DNA of 49,371 nt, from positions 1 to 49,371 of the IMG/VR virus record IMGVR_UViG_3300009285_010806; one strand, 5' to 3'. A program made the translations under genes and the position numbers. This stretch comes from a virus. This document shows, in pieces, positions 8,287-16,697 of this stretch (the stretch's first letter is position 1; every line of letters begins with the position of its first letter). Under the pieces are notes generated by a model. The model did not search any database. It was not told where the DNA came from and saw only the letters and a list, made by a program, of their open reading frames with translations.

Positions 8287-8601
8287 TTATTCTCCTACAA
8301 ATTTATCGTATAAAGAGATATGCTCCTGTTTAATCTTACCAATCCTACTTAGTTTCTTTAATTCATCCATAATAATAGAGATCCCTACCGGACCAATTTC
8401 AATATCTTCAGATTTATCAAATTCAGAGCGCCACTTAACAACCCCGTTTTCAAACCTAATTTGAAGATTTTTATGCTCTTCCTCTGTAAATCCAAATTTA
8501 TCAAATCTTAAATCTTTTACTATACGAGCATTGGTAATATTCCCCTCATAATGTTCAAGAATATCTAATAGCAGAAGTCGCTCATAAACGCCTAGTTCCA
8601 T
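8287..8601 (-). CDS. Hypothetical 104-residue phage protein
   Basis: It has alternating helices and strands and opens with MELGVYERLLLLDILEHYEGN, the style of small phage proteins encoded near structural genes. It is charged and soluble, without membrane segment or cysteines. A GGGAGG ribosome-binding site precedes the ATG. Function unknown. Confidence 0.55.
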   Translation of the reverse strand: MELGVYERLLLLDILEHYEGNITNARIVKDLRFDKFGFTEEEHKNLQIRFENGVVKWRSEFDKSEDIEIGPVGISIIMDELKKLSRIGKIKQEHISLYDKFVGE

Positions 8602-8603
8602 AT

Positions 8604-9263
8604 TTAAATCCTCCCATTGTTATAGTTTTCCCATGTTTGTTTATTAACATTTATAATCCCTAAATGGTCATTTGTACAAGTTGGATCAATAAAAATACTA
8701 TATCCCAACTCTTTAGCTTTCTTACAAAAATACAAATCTTCAGAAATGCTAATTTTCCTATTACTTCTATCAAAACCTGTATAAAATTCGAACCATGGAA
8801 ATTTCATCTTTTTAAAAACTTCCGTTTCTACTAAAAGACAAGCACCTCCTGTAGCGTCAACTTCAAACAATTCATTTTTCCATTCTATTATATTTACATA
8901 TTCCTCAATTTCATTATCCCAATTAAAAATTACTGGATTATATGGCTCTGTCCTTTTAAAACTTAATCCTGAAACAATTGATTTATTATGAGAAAGTAAT
9001 TTAATTATTGTATCTTTGGGGAAGCGGTGGTCAATGTCGAGAAATAAGATATGACTATAACTTTGGTGATCCCTTAATACAGTATTAATAGAATTATTCC
9101 TTAAGTCATCTTGTCGGCCACGGGTAGAAAATCCAACAGCATACGGTATTTTATTTTTATGAAGAGAAGTTGCTATTTGTATATATGATTCAAAAAATGG
9201 AAGAGGAATATAATCCCAAGTGCAACCTAAAGAAATTAAAAGTTTGGTGTTTTCTGAAATCAT
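8604..9263 (-). CDS. Phage glycosyltransferase-like protein (paralogue of 1102-1734)
   Basis: The protein has 219 residues. It carries LFLDIDHRFP (about residues 73-82), KLLSHNKSIVSGLSF, an EVDATGGACLLV strand (residues 128-139) and SEDLYFCKK (near 172), all shared with the product of 1102-1734. It is predicted to be a GT-A-type glycosyltransferase acting in the cytoplasm. Its start overlaps the stop of the upstream AP2-like gene as ATGA. The gene lies beside the exported fibre-like genes, so glycosylation of those proteins or of the host surface is one possible role (inference). Confidence 0.65.
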   Translation of the reverse strand: MISENTKLLISLGCTWDYIPLPFFESYIQIATSLHKNKIPYAVGFSTRGRQDDLRNNSINTVLRDHQSYSHILFLDIDHRFPKDTIIKLLSHNKSIVSGLSFKRTEPYNPVIFNWDNEIEEYVNIIEWKNELFEVDATGGACLLVETEVFKKMKFPWFEFYTGFDRSNRKISISEDLYFCKKAKELGYSIFIDPTCTNDHLGIINVNKQTWENYNNGRI

Positions 9264-9694
9264 AGAGGTCCATTAATTGCAAGTTCGGGAAAATTTAGCT
9301 TATGTGGTAATTCATTTTTAATTATAAAAATATCTCTTGCTAAAGCTGCTTGTTGGGAAGATTTAAAAGTTGCTTCCCTAAAAACAATCTTATTTTTATA
9401 TCTAATGCTTGCCAAATATTTCATTGTAGGTTTATATAATGAAATACCATAATATCCAATCCCATGTTTATAATTTATTTTAGTTGAAACCTCTGTTTTA
9501 AAACAACCACAAGATTTTGATTTCCTAAAAGTTAAGACTTGCAGTTCCACTATTTTCCTTATTTTCTTTTCACAAGAACATTCACATAAAAATTGTCTCT
9601 TGTTATGTTTATTTTTCTCTACCACTTTAATAACAGCCCATCTTCCAAACTTATCGCCAATATTAATTTCTTTTCTATTATGTGCAATCCCCAT
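9260..9694 (-). CDS. AP2-like / homing-associated DNA-binding protein
   Basis: The N-terminal half has the 'GDKFGRWAVI ... CECSCEK ... SKSCGC' pattern: a small zinc-binding unit with cysteines at CxC and CGC, as in phage HNH- and AP2-type homing proteins. The C-terminal half (YLASIRYKNK, then SSQQAALARDIFIIKN) resembles an AP2 DNA-binding domain. No HNH catalytic motif is visible, so it is DNA-binding or a degenerate homing protein. A structured 50-nt element lies just upstream (9729-9777). Confidence 0.6.
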   Translation of the reverse strand: MGIAHNRKEINIGDKFGRWAVIKVVEKNKHNKRQFLCECSCEKKIRKIVELQVLTFRKSKSCGCFKTEVSTKINYKHGIGYYGISLYKPTMKYLASIRYKNKIVFREATFKSSQQAALARDIFIIKNELPHKLNFPELAINGPL

Positions 9695-9728
9695 AGTTAT
9701 TCCTTCCTATGCATCCATTGATTATACC

Positions 9729-9777
9729 TAGAGCAGGAGATGGATTAAGTCTCTTTTCGGTTGCAAGCCTAGCTCTA
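9729..9777 (-). other. Folded intergenic element
   Basis: TAGAGC (9729-9734) can pair with GCTCTA (9772-9777), enclosing two smaller paired segments (GAGA/TCTC and a GGTT/AGCC arm): a three-way junction of about 50 nt. It lies in the untranslated gap between the repeat protein and the AP2-like gene. No T-run follows on either strand, so it is not an ordinary terminator. Function unknown. Confidence 0.35.
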
Positions 9778-9798
9778 AGTAATTGAAATTATGTTATT

Positions 9799-10947
9799 TT
9801 AAGCACAATATACGACCAATCCGTTAATTACCTCTATATTAGTAACAGCTCCAGAGGCGAAGGTAGCACCACTCGTTCCCCCAACGCTATAACTATCACA
9901 CTCACAGGCTGTTCCTAAATCTGCCGTCCCTCCAACAATAAACATCTTATCAGCAGAAGCATCCCATAACCAATATGAACCTGTAGTTGAACCAAAGAAT
10001 TTCGTATCATATGGCTCAGTATCAGCCCCAACAGTCAAAGTTCCCTTTAAAGCAACATTGACATTTTGAGCAGTTGCGCCAATATTCCATCCAGCACTAG
10101 CGGCAAAAGTAGTATTGAAGTTACTATTGTCCCACTTCATTACTACATCACCAGTAGCAGCGTCACCAAAACGAACTTCGTCGTTATCGTTTAGGTGAAT
10201 ATCCGCACCTTCACAAATCAACTCATCGCCACTAACGTCAAATAACCAATACGCACCAGTAGTAGAACTAAAAATCTTAGTATCGGCACCAGCAGCATCA
10301 GCGCCAACAGTTAATGTTCCCCTCAAAGTTATATTGGTATTGGCAGATGCAGAACCAATATTCCATCCAGCAGTAGTAGCAAAGGTGGTATTGAAATTAG
10401 TATTATCCCATTTCATCACCACGTCCCCTGCTGCCGCATCGCCTAGACGTAATTCATCATTATCATTAAGATGAATATCCGCCCCCTCACAAATCAACTC
10501 ATCACCACTAACATCAAATAACCAATATGCGCCAGTAGTTGAGCTAAAAATCTTAGTATCATTACCAGCAGCATCAGCGCCAACAGTTAATGTTCCACGA
10601 AGAGTTGCATTGATATTAGCAGAAGCACCACCAATATTCCAAGAACTTGCTACAGCAGCAGTAGTAGTATATGCAGAGCCTGTCCAAGTATGAACGATAT
10701 CTCCTGCCGCTAAGTCACCTAAACGAAGTTCATCATTATCGCCCATATGTAAATCAGCAGCGTCAAATACTAATTCATCAGCTGATTGATCCCAAAGAGC
10801 AAAACTAGATGCAGTATCTCCTAAAAATTTTACATCAATCCCAGTGCCATCTACTCCAAAATGAACACCTGTAGTTGCAGTAGACCCACGTTTTTCAAAA
10901 ATTAAATTGCCAGAACTCCATCCAGATTTTAGTAAACTAAGAGCCAT
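9799..10947 (-). CDS. Tandem-repeat virion protein (decoration or fibre type)
   Basis: The 382-residue protein consists of about three and a half copies of a 92-residue unit (276-nt period). Each unit has RGTLTVGADAAG, FSSTTGAYWLFDVSGDEL and LNDNDELRLGD segments, and a shorter unit at the C-terminus has YWLWDASADKM. This 'VGxDxxGxDxKFFG...YWLWD' style is typical of structural proteins next to capsid genes in environmental phages. The units are nearly identical at DNA level around 10200 and 10475, indicating recent duplication. It has no signal peptide. Likely exposed on the capsid or tail. Confidence 0.6.
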   Translation of the reverse strand: MALSLLKSGWSSGNLIFEKRGSTATTGVHFGVDGTGIDVKFLGDTASSFALWDQSADELVFDAADLHMGDNDELRLGDLAAGDIVHTWTGSAYTTTAAVASSWNIGGASANINATLRGTLTVGADAAGNDTKIFSSTTGAYWLFDVSGDELICEGADIHLNDNDELRLGDAAAGDVVMKWDNTNFNTTFATTAGWNIGSASANTNITLRGTLTVGADAAGADTKIFSSTTGAYWLFDVSGDELICEGADIHLNDNDEVRFGDAATGDVVMKWDNSNFNTTFAASAGWNIGATAQNVNVALKGTLTVGADTEPYDTKFFGSTTGSYWLWDASADKMFIVGGTADLGTACECDSYSVGGTSGATFASGAVTNIEVINGLVVYCA

Positions 10948-10994
10948 AATTTAACCTCCATACGCAATTAAGCGTTTATCAGCAATGGTTTTGC

Positions 10995-11258
10995 TTATCT
11001 TCCTCGTGCCTTAATCGACCTTTCAATATTTTTAGTTTTAGGAGACTTTTCAACCATTTTATGCATTGGTGGATTCTCCAATTCTTTTGCTTGTAAATCT
11101 TCTTGAGAGTTTTTATCGACTTCATCAATTTTAAGAATTCTTACAGTTCCCCTACCCTCAAGATGCCTTGCTGCTGTTTCAAGAATAGTTAATTGAGAAT
11201 TTTTGGGGTTTCCCATCCATTCATACAAAAATTCCACCCTTACATAATTTGGATACAT
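10995..11258 (-). CDS. Small hypothetical protein between structural genes
   Basis: The ATG at 11258 (MYPNYVRVEFLYEWMGN) is preceded by GGGAG and is preferred over an in-frame ATG at 11294, which lies inside a hairpin. The protein has 87 residues: a short alpha/beta start and a charged, probably disordered lysine-rich tail. Function unknown; co-transcribed with capsid-proximal genes. Confidence 0.55.
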   Translation of the reverse strand: MYPNYVRVEFLYEWMGNPKNSQLTILETAARHLEGRGTVRILKIDEVDKNSQEDLQAKELENPPMHKMVEKSPKTKNIERSIKARGR

Positions 11259-11287
11259 AATTCTCCCTAATTTTGTTATGCTAAATT

Positions 11288-11317
11288 GACACACTACTAT
11301 ATTTCAAGTAGTGTGTC
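11288..11317. other. 11-bp perfect hairpin between structural genes
   Basis: GACACACTACT (11288-11298) pairs perfectly with AGTAGTGTGTC (11307-11317) around an 8-nt loop. It lies just downstream of the gene at 11344-11835 in the minus direction. The T-run after it on the minus strand is weak (AATTTAG), so it may be a partial terminator or an RNA-processing or stabilising stem. Confidence 0.45.
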
Positions 11318-11343
11318 TTGTTTTATAAATTTGCGTTTGTTAA

Positions 11344-11835
11344 TTAAACAATTGCAGTTGGTTTAACTTCATGCATAAAACGAGGGCCACCAAGAATACA
11401 AATTACACCACCCTCTACCGGGTCATCAGTACTTTCTACCATTTTAAGCCGAACATACTTATCAGTTCCACTAAGTTCAGAAGCATTTACTTCAACCGCA
11501 TACATTTGATTTTCCCCTGCGGTCGTAGTAAAACCAGCCGTAGTGGCAGTACTCATATCACTCCAAGTATCCCCACTTGTGCAAGCCCAATAATCAAATG
11601 CCATTGCGGTCGTGGTGCTAGGTGTAACATTATCACAACTCTCTACAGTTACAACTGTGACACCAGTATTCCCTTGAGACTTATGAATAAGCCACAAAGC
11701 TTTATCATATTTACCAAGGTTAACAACATCTGTAGTTTTAGTTCCAGCCATAAAATCATCATGAGATGTAATAAAATTAGCATCTCCAACATTTACAACA
11801 TGAATTTCTTGAAAAATTCTACCTTTAGAATCCAT
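11344..11835 (-). CDS. Probable head decoration or minor structural protein
   Basis: The protein has 163 residues, starts MDSKGRIFQEIHVVN, and is beta-rich with many T, V and G residues. KALWLIHKSQGNTGVTVVTVESC is an alternating strand pair in its first half. It lies directly after the major capsid gene and its terminator-like structure, the place of decoration or capsid-stabilising proteins. No named family is recognised, so the assignment rests on context and composition. Confidence 0.5.
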   Translation of the reverse strand: MDSKGRIFQEIHVVNVGDANFITSHDDFMAGTKTTDVVNLGKYDKALWLIHKSQGNTGVTVVTVESCDNVTPSTTTAMAFDYWACTSGDTWSDMSTATTAGFTTTAGENQMYAVEVNASELSGTDKYVRLKMVESTDDPVEGGVICILGGPRFMHEVKPTAIV

Positions 11836-11913
11836 AATTTATACCTCCATTTAACTTTTATATAGGAAAAACCTTAATCAACTGATTTAAAATAACAACA
11901 TTCCCGAAATCGT

Positions 11914-11978
11914 AAAAAATGGTGCAGAAGCTAGGTCGGGAGTTACCCAGTTTATCAATCCGTCGATCTATCTGCACC
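11914..11978 (-). terminator. Structured terminator after the major capsid gene
   Basis: Read on the minus strand: GGTGCAGA (11978-11971), a second pairing of TAGATCG with CGACCTA, then TCTGCACC (11928-11921), followed by ATTTTTT. The two-tier stem plus T-run fits an intrinsic terminator or attenuator just downstream of the capsid stop at 12021. It could set capsid mRNA level relative to downstream genes. Confidence 0.6.
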
Positions 11979-12020
11979 AAACCCATATTAATTTACAACT
12001 TTACCATATTTAATTGAAAA

Positions 12021-13274
12021 TTAACTACGAGTCGCAAGAACCACTATAGGACTAATAGTATCACTTGTTGCTTGAGGTGGAGTGATAGCACTCTTCCAGG
12101 CACACTGACCATCAATTCGAAATACAAATTTGAAAGCGGTTTGATCATAATCAAATTTTAAATGAACTGAAGAACTATAATTTCCACCTTCATTCCCTGC
12201 CTTAAGAGCAACATAATATTGGCTCCAATCAACAAGAATAATATCTCCAACAGTCCCTAGAGTAGAACAATGTTTATTCCATACAATAGGAAGACCAAAA
12301 AGAGTATCAAATGGCCGTCCAGCTGCACCATTTGCAGGCATAAAAACTGGGATTCCTCCAGTTCCTACAGCAAGGCTCATAGTGGCGAGCTGTGGCAAAG
12401 TGTTAGGATTTGCCATCCAAATTGCCCTACTTCTGTCACTAATGCGAGCATACATTTTAAGAATATTTTCAAACAAAATAGTAGTCGCAAGCTGACCAGA
12501 TTCAGCAGAAACAGTTACAATAGCAGGAGCATTTAAAATACCTTGAGGTTGTCCAGCTCCAGTGCCACGAAGTAACTTATCATTAAGTTCATAAGTAAGA
12601 GCATCTCTAAAAGAGTCTCTTAGGATTACCTCCATAGATGATGGAGAATCTTGAATAATCTCATCAGTCACATACGCAAGCAAACCAAGCTTCTTAAGAT
12701 TCAACCGCATTTTGCCAAACTTAAGAGAACCAGCTGTATGCTGTTCCTCTTCATCCATCCATGTAACCTGGACATTCCCATACACTTTTCCAGAACTCTC
12801 ATCAAACCCATTAACATAGGGCATCTCAATAGTATTCCGTTGTAAATAAACTTTACGAGTACGACTAAAGGCAAGATCCTCCTGAGTAATAGGTTTCATG
12901 AGTTCAGCATTCCACTCCGGAGGAATTAAATAAGCTCCAGCTTCATTATCAGAAATATTTTGTGATGGGGTTCCAGCAGCCTTAGCTACCCATGATTGCA
13001 TAGTCTTAGAAAGATTTCCCCGCCCAGCAGACCAAACCTCTTTCCCAAATTCGCTAAGAGTCTTAAATCCACCCTTAGGATCTTTATCAAGAGGCTCATC
13101 ACCAACACTAATCCGCTTATCTACAGAATCACTAAATTCCTTAAATTTCTTATCTAACTCTTCGCTCATAGCCTTCGTATACTCATTAATAGATGCAGTA
13201 ACTTCAGGTTGAACAGTTGACTTTACTACTTCCTTTAGATCATCCATTGTCATCTTCTTAGTATTCTCACTCAT
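12021..13274 (-). CDS. HK97-fold major capsid protein
   Basis: The protein has 417 residues. Residues 1-60 are a charged coiled coil, the 'delta' scaffolding region removed by the prohead protease. The mature body begins near residue 100 with features of the HK97 capsid family: NEAGAYLIPPEWNAELM, RDSFRDALTYELNDKLLRGTGAGQPQGIL, IWMANPNTLPQLATM, LFGLPIVWNKHCSTLGTVGDIILVDWSQY, and a final strand with DGQCAWKSAI. It assembles the icosahedral shell. An AGGTAA-type site (GGAGG at 7-10 nt) precedes the ATG. A sigma-28-like sequence lies inside the upstream gene at 13759-13786. Confidence 0.95.
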   Translation of the reverse strand: MSENTKKMTMDDLKEVVKSTVQPEVTASINEYTKAMSEELDKKFKEFSDSVDKRISVGDEPLDKDPKGGFKTLSEFGKEVWSAGRGNLSKTMQSWVAKAAGTPSQNISDNEAGAYLIPPEWNAELMKPITQEDLAFSRTRKVYLQRNTIEMPYVNGFDESSGKVYGNVQVTWMDEEEQHTAGSLKFGKMRLNLKKLGLLAYVTDEIIQDSPSSMEVILRDSFRDALTYELNDKLLRGTGAGQPQGILNAPAIVTVSAESGQLATTILFENILKMYARISDRSRAIWMANPNTLPQLATMSLAVGTGGIPVFMPANGAAGRPFDTLFGLPIVWNKHCSTLGTVGDIILVDWSQYYVALKAGNEGGNYSSSVHLKFDYDQTAFKFVFRIDGQCAWKSAITPPQATSDTISPIVVLATRS

Positions 13275-13379
13275 TTTATATTACCTCCAGATTATATTCT
13301 ATTATATTTGTGTTTTTATATTCTAATTTGCTAATATTTAAAAGCCTAATATTTCTTAGATATCTCCAGCCTTAGCCGA

Positions 13380-15881
13380 TTAGAAAATAATTCCCTTTGC
13401 TTTCATCAATCTTTCATCAAAAATATCTTTTGCTGAAGGAGCAAATTTAATTACCTCGCTCAGCATTCCCTTCACAGTTGACTTAAAATCTTCAATATCA
13501 AGTTCTATTTCTTTTTCACAAATTTCTAAAACAGGAGCTTCTTCCATTTCCACATCAATTTCAACTGATTTTGCTTTAGGTTTTTTAATTTCATTAATTA
13601 ATTCTTTTTGCCCCTGAATTTGTTCTAAAGCTTTCATTAAGGCAACATCTATCTCAATAGATTCATCTTCAGAAATCATTTGAGCTAAATCAACTAACTC
13701 TTTTAAATAAGCTCCAGAAAAATTTTCAGTTTTTTGAACAAATTCATCAATATTATACTTATCGGCATTTTTAATCCATTTCTTTAACATTTTCTTTCTG
13801 TTATCTTCATTTGGCATTGAAAATTCAACAATGTGATGAAAACGACCAGGACGATCAATTAAAGCATCTGGCAATTCTTCTGGAAAGTTAGAAGTAAGAA
13901 TAGTAAGCACTCCTTTATTATTTCTAATTCCATCCATTTCGGTTTTTAAAAGGTCAACAGTATATCCATTCAACCAAGTATCAATGTCTTCAATAAAGAA
14001 AATAGAAGGAGCTAATTCTCTTGCCATTTCAAAACCAAGCCCAAGAGTATAATTAGCAGAATATTTAAAATCTTTTGAAGATGCCCAAATAAAAGTAGTA
14101 TCTGATTTTTCCATTAAAACGCGGCCGCAACGAGTTTTCCCATTGCCAGGCTTGCCAAAGAAAATCATCCCCCTACTATTTTTTTCTTTTGATAAATGTT
14201 CTACATTTCTTTTAATTACATTTTTTGTTTCATCAGATGGGAAAATAACATCTTCCCACTCAATTCCTGTTTTTTCTAAAAATTCTCCCCCAACTGAAAA
14301 TTTTTCGCCCTTCAAAAGGTTATTTTCTTTTGCCCATTTGACAGAATCAGAAATAATTCCCTTAAGAAAATCCGACTGGTTTTTATGAGAAAAGAAAACT
14401 ATCTCATTCCCACCCCAAGAAGGAATATATTGAATAACAAAATTTTCAGCATCTTTAGATTTATAAAACCTTGTCCCTGAAATTAAGAATTCTTCTGCCT
14501 TCTTAGAATCAAGCTGAATAATTTCATAATTTAACGGAACCTCAAACCCGTTATAAGTAAAATTTCTTTCATCTAAAAGAGAATGAGGAGATAAAACATT
14601 TTTAAAAGCACTAAAATAATTCCCCGTCATTGCATGAGGAACAAAAAATGCTGTAGTAAAAATATCCTTCACCTTGCACTTCAAAAATTTAGTAAAAATC
14701 TTATATTCAAAACCATATGGCTCAGTTTTCACTTGCGTAATATCAAAATCTTCTCCATATTGCTTTTTAACAATTTCGGTTTTTTGTTTTTCATCTAAAT
14801 TTTTAACATTTAAAGAGTTTAACAATTTCTGAATTCTTTCAACTTCAGTTTGTTCATTTTTTATTTCAACTTGTTTTTCCTCTTGCTGGCTTTCTTTTTG
14901 AACAATTTCTAATTCCTTTTCGATTATTTCATCAAGGGAAAATTCTAGAATTTCATCATTCCCTTCTTTCTTTTCATTTTTCAATTCGGCTATTTGCTTC
15001 TCAAATAAATCTTCTCTTTCTTCTTCCCCCAAGCTATTCCATTCATCAACAGAAAGACAAGATTTCTCAAATGCCTTAGCCACCAAACCACCAAGAGAAA
15101 TTACAGCCCCATCGAATAAATTGATATCAGAAGGCAATTTAGAACTACCCAACAATGACTTTATATCATCTTCTTCCAATTTTTCTGCTTCTTCCTTTTC
15201 GCAATTACAATTTTCGCAATTATTTTCACATTCTTTCTTTTCCAAATCAATAAAACCAACTACTTTTGCCTTATCTTCATCTTGAACTGTAATTAATTCA
15301 ATATATTCAGGAGACTCTTTAATCTTTACTACAAGTTCTTGGATTTCTTTAGATTTAATTAATCCTTTTTGCTCACAATCAACTAAAGACTTAACATTTC
15401 TAATAATATTGGCATCTGGACATGCTGGAATAGAAACAGCTGACAGCTCAAGAAGCTCTACCTCTTCATAAACTGTATGGGGAACGCTCCCGTCTTTATC
15501 TTTATATTTTACTTCATCCTCATTGTCATATTCTTTAATTGGGCGAAACCCCACTGAAAATGAATTCATAAATCCATTAGAATAAAGATAATATAATTCA
15601 TTTCCCAAATCCGTACTAGCAAACTGAATTTTAAATTTTAAACCCTTTTCATCCGGTTTCTGCCAAAGAGACTTCCCCACAGGCAAAGAATTATATGAAT
15701 GATTAAGCAATATCACAGGGTTTTTACGATAATTTTTCAACCCTTTTTCCGTCCAAGCACTCGGCAAAATCATCTCCCCGTGACGATCTGTCGAACCAGT
15801 TGACGCATAACAAACAATGCTTCGCTCATCATCCCTATTTTCATTCTTCTGAATATATGCAAACATTTTATTTTCTAGCAT
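13380..15881 (-). CDS. Prohead protease (S78) fused to an AAA+ ATPase
   Basis: The ATG at 15881 (AGGAGG 6 nt upstream) gives 833 residues; a GTG at 15884 is too close. Residues 1-165 are an HK97-type prohead protease: LLNHSY (His near 61), NSFSVGF (Ser near 109) and ELLELSAVSIPACPDA. Residues 200-370 are acidic, coiled-coil-like, with a cysteine cluster near 218-228. Residues 385-550 are an unrecognised domain. About 565-760 form an AAA+ module: Walker A GKPGNGKT near 576-583, Walker B IFFIEDID near 627-634, sensor 1 TSN near 664, RPGRF arginine finger near 677-681, and sensor 2 GAYLKEL. Standalone proteases of this family are about 200 residues. The fusion suggests ATP-driven handling of scaffold or capsid during maturation (inference). 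It lies immediately before the capsid gene. Confidence 0.85.
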   Translation of the reverse strand: MLENKMFAYIQKNENRDDERSIVCYASTGSTDRHGEMILPSAWTEKGLKNYRKNPVILLNHSYNSLPVGKSLWQKPDEKGLKFKIQFASTDLGNELYYLYSNGFMNSFSVGFRPIKEYDNEDEVKYKDKDGSVPHTVYEEVELLELSAVSIPACPDANIIRNVKSLVDCEQKGLIKSKEIQELVVKIKESPEYIELITVQDEDKAKVVGFIDLEKKECENNCENCNCEKEEAEKLEEDDIKSLLGSSKLPSDINLFDGAVISLGGLVAKAFEKSCLSVDEWNSLGEEEREDLFEKQIAELKNEKKEGNDEILEFSLDEIIEKELEIVQKESQQEEKQVEIKNEQTEVERIQKLLNSLNVKNLDEKQKTEIVKKQYGEDFDITQVKTEPYGFEYKIFTKFLKCKVKDIFTTAFFVPHAMTGNYFSAFKNVLSPHSLLDERNFTYNGFEVPLNYEIIQLDSKKAEEFLISGTRFYKSKDAENFVIQYIPSWGGNEIVFFSHKNQSDFLKGIISDSVKWAKENNLLKGEKFSVGGEFLEKTGIEWEDVIFPSDETKNVIKRNVEHLSKEKNSRGMIFFGKPGNGKTRCGRVLMEKSDTTFIWASSKDFKYSANYTLGLGFEMARELAPSIFFIEDIDTWLNGYTVDLLKTEMDGIRNNKGVLTILTSNFPEELPDALIDRPGRFHHIVEFSMPNEDNRKKMLKKWIKNADKYNIDEFVQKTENFSGAYLKELVDLAQMISEDESIEIDVALMKALEQIQGQKELINEIKKPKAKSVEIDVEMEEAPVLEICEKEIELDIEDFKSTVKGMLSEVIKFAPSAKDIFDERLMKAKGIIF
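13759..13786 (-). promoter_or_regulatory. Sigma-28-like sequence inside the protease-ATPase gene
   Basis: On the minus strand it reads TAAA, 16 nt, GCCGATAA, the same spacing as the five intergenic copies and a perfect -10 octamer. The GTTT extension of -35 is missing. It lies about 485 nt upstream of the capsid start and could give extra capsid mRNA. Because it is in coding sequence it could also be chance. Confidence 0.35.
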
Positions 15882-15895
15882 CACTATCCTCCTAA

Positions 15896-16141
15896 CTATA
15901 CAAAATATCTAGTAAAATTAATCATACCCACTGGCAAAATAGCATATTCTTTCACTTCTTCAAAACTCTCATGTTCATATTTTGCATACACAACATTTTC
16001 TTCCTGGCTAACCCATAGTCCCAAGAAAACTGCATCTTTGGGGACGCCATCCACTCTTAAAATTAAACAATCATCTCCAGTTGAACGCAATAAATCGCCA
16101 ATAAATTCATCTGTTATTTTAAACATCTTAATTCTTCTCAT
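15896..16141 (-). CDS. Small hypothetical protein
   Basis: The protein has 81 residues and starts 1 nt after the upstream stop (TGAAATG), with GGTGG as the ribosome-binding site; an in-frame ATG at 16126 is an alternative start. It is beta-rich and acidic, and ends FTRYFV. No cysteines and no recognised family. It is encoded just before the protease-ATPase. Confidence 0.5.
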   Translation of the reverse strand: MRRIKMFKITDEFIGDLLRSTGDDCLILRVDGVPKDAVFLGLWVSQEENVVYAKYEHESFEEVKEYAILPVGMINFTRYFV

Positions 16142-16142
16142 T

Positions 16143-16358
16143 TCAATCCACCCAATAATTACATTGGAGCAAGCCCTTCATATTATCCAATTCTTTATAT
16201 TTACAATGATCATCTATTGCCATACAATAATTTTTTCCATCAAAACATGGATATTTAGCTCCGTCATGTTGATGCCTTGGGCAATGGTCATAATTTTCTG
16301 GGACAAAATTACCATGAATATCTGTTTTAACTTTTACCAGATAAATTAATTCTCCCAT
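16143..16358 (-). CDS. Small cysteine/histidine-rich protein
   Basis: The protein has 71 residues with cysteines and histidines spaced YDHCPRHQHD, YPCFDGKNYC, DDHCKY and LQCNYW. This is suggestive of metal binding but matches no finger I can name. A GGGAG site precedes the ATG. The gene follows a stretch of broken microgenes. Confidence 0.5.
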   Translation of the reverse strand: MGELIYLVKVKTDIHGNFVPENYDHCPRHQHDGAKYPCFDGKNYCMAIDDHCKYKELDNMKGLLQCNYWVD

Positions 16359-16517
16359 TTTAACTCCCTTATTAATTCTTTAAAATATCTTCTCTTAGTT
16401 CTATTCATTTGATTTTTAATATATTTAGAATACCCCTTCTTTATGTTTGTTTATCCCAAAATTATCATTCCTTGAGAATAAATAATTAGATTCTATTTTA
16501 CAAATTGGCTTTGACAT
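16346..16517 (-). pseudogene. Frameshifted microgene
   Basis: The frame from ATG 16517 (MSKPICKIESNYLF...) stops at 16425-16427. A shifted frame beginning near 16440 continues without a start codon as a strongly basic segment (KGYSKYIKNQ, RTKRRYFKEL) to a stop at 16346-16348. A one-base change in the run near 16430-16440 would join them into about 56 residues. Either the gene is broken or the homopolymer run contains a sequencing error. Confidence 0.4.
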
Positions 16518-16617
16518 TTTTAAACAATTGGCCTTTATTGTTTCTAAATTTAGAAGCTTGTCTTTTAGTTGGTTCTATATTTAATTCATAACATTTATTT
16601 TCCAAATCTGAATTCAT
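16498..16617 (-). CDS. 39-residue PTKRQASK-motif microprotein
   Basis: It reads MNSDLENKCYELNIEPTKRQ and continues ASKFRNNKG. The block from the cysteine to the glycine closely matches the product of 34565-34726 on the other strand (IKPTKRQASKWRNRRG). Similarity between two distant small frames supports both as real. The basic, helical motif could bind nucleic acid. It overlaps the following broken microgene. Confidence 0.5.
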   Translation of the reverse strand: MNSDLENKCYELNIEPTKRQASKFRNNKGQLFKNVKANL

Positions 16618-16653
16618 AAAGAAAAACAAAGAATTTGGAATTAGAATTATTGC

Positions 16654-16696
16654 ACGATAACATTTCATATGTTACTGTTAAAAATAATGTTATCGT
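16654..16696. repeat. 11-bp perfect inverted repeat
   Basis: ACGATAACATT (16654-16664) and AATGTTATCGT (16686-16696) are perfect inverted copies 21 nt apart, directly after the stop of the phosphoesterase gene. No T-run follows on the minus strand. It could be an mRNA 3-prime stem or a protein-binding site. Confidence 0.45.
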
Positions 16697-16697
16697 A

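Noticed and set aside
9721-9780. A tRNA or known riboswitch upstream of the AP2-like gene
   Set aside because: It folds into a small three-way junction, but acceptor and T-loop features of a tRNA and the cores of riboswitches I know are missing.
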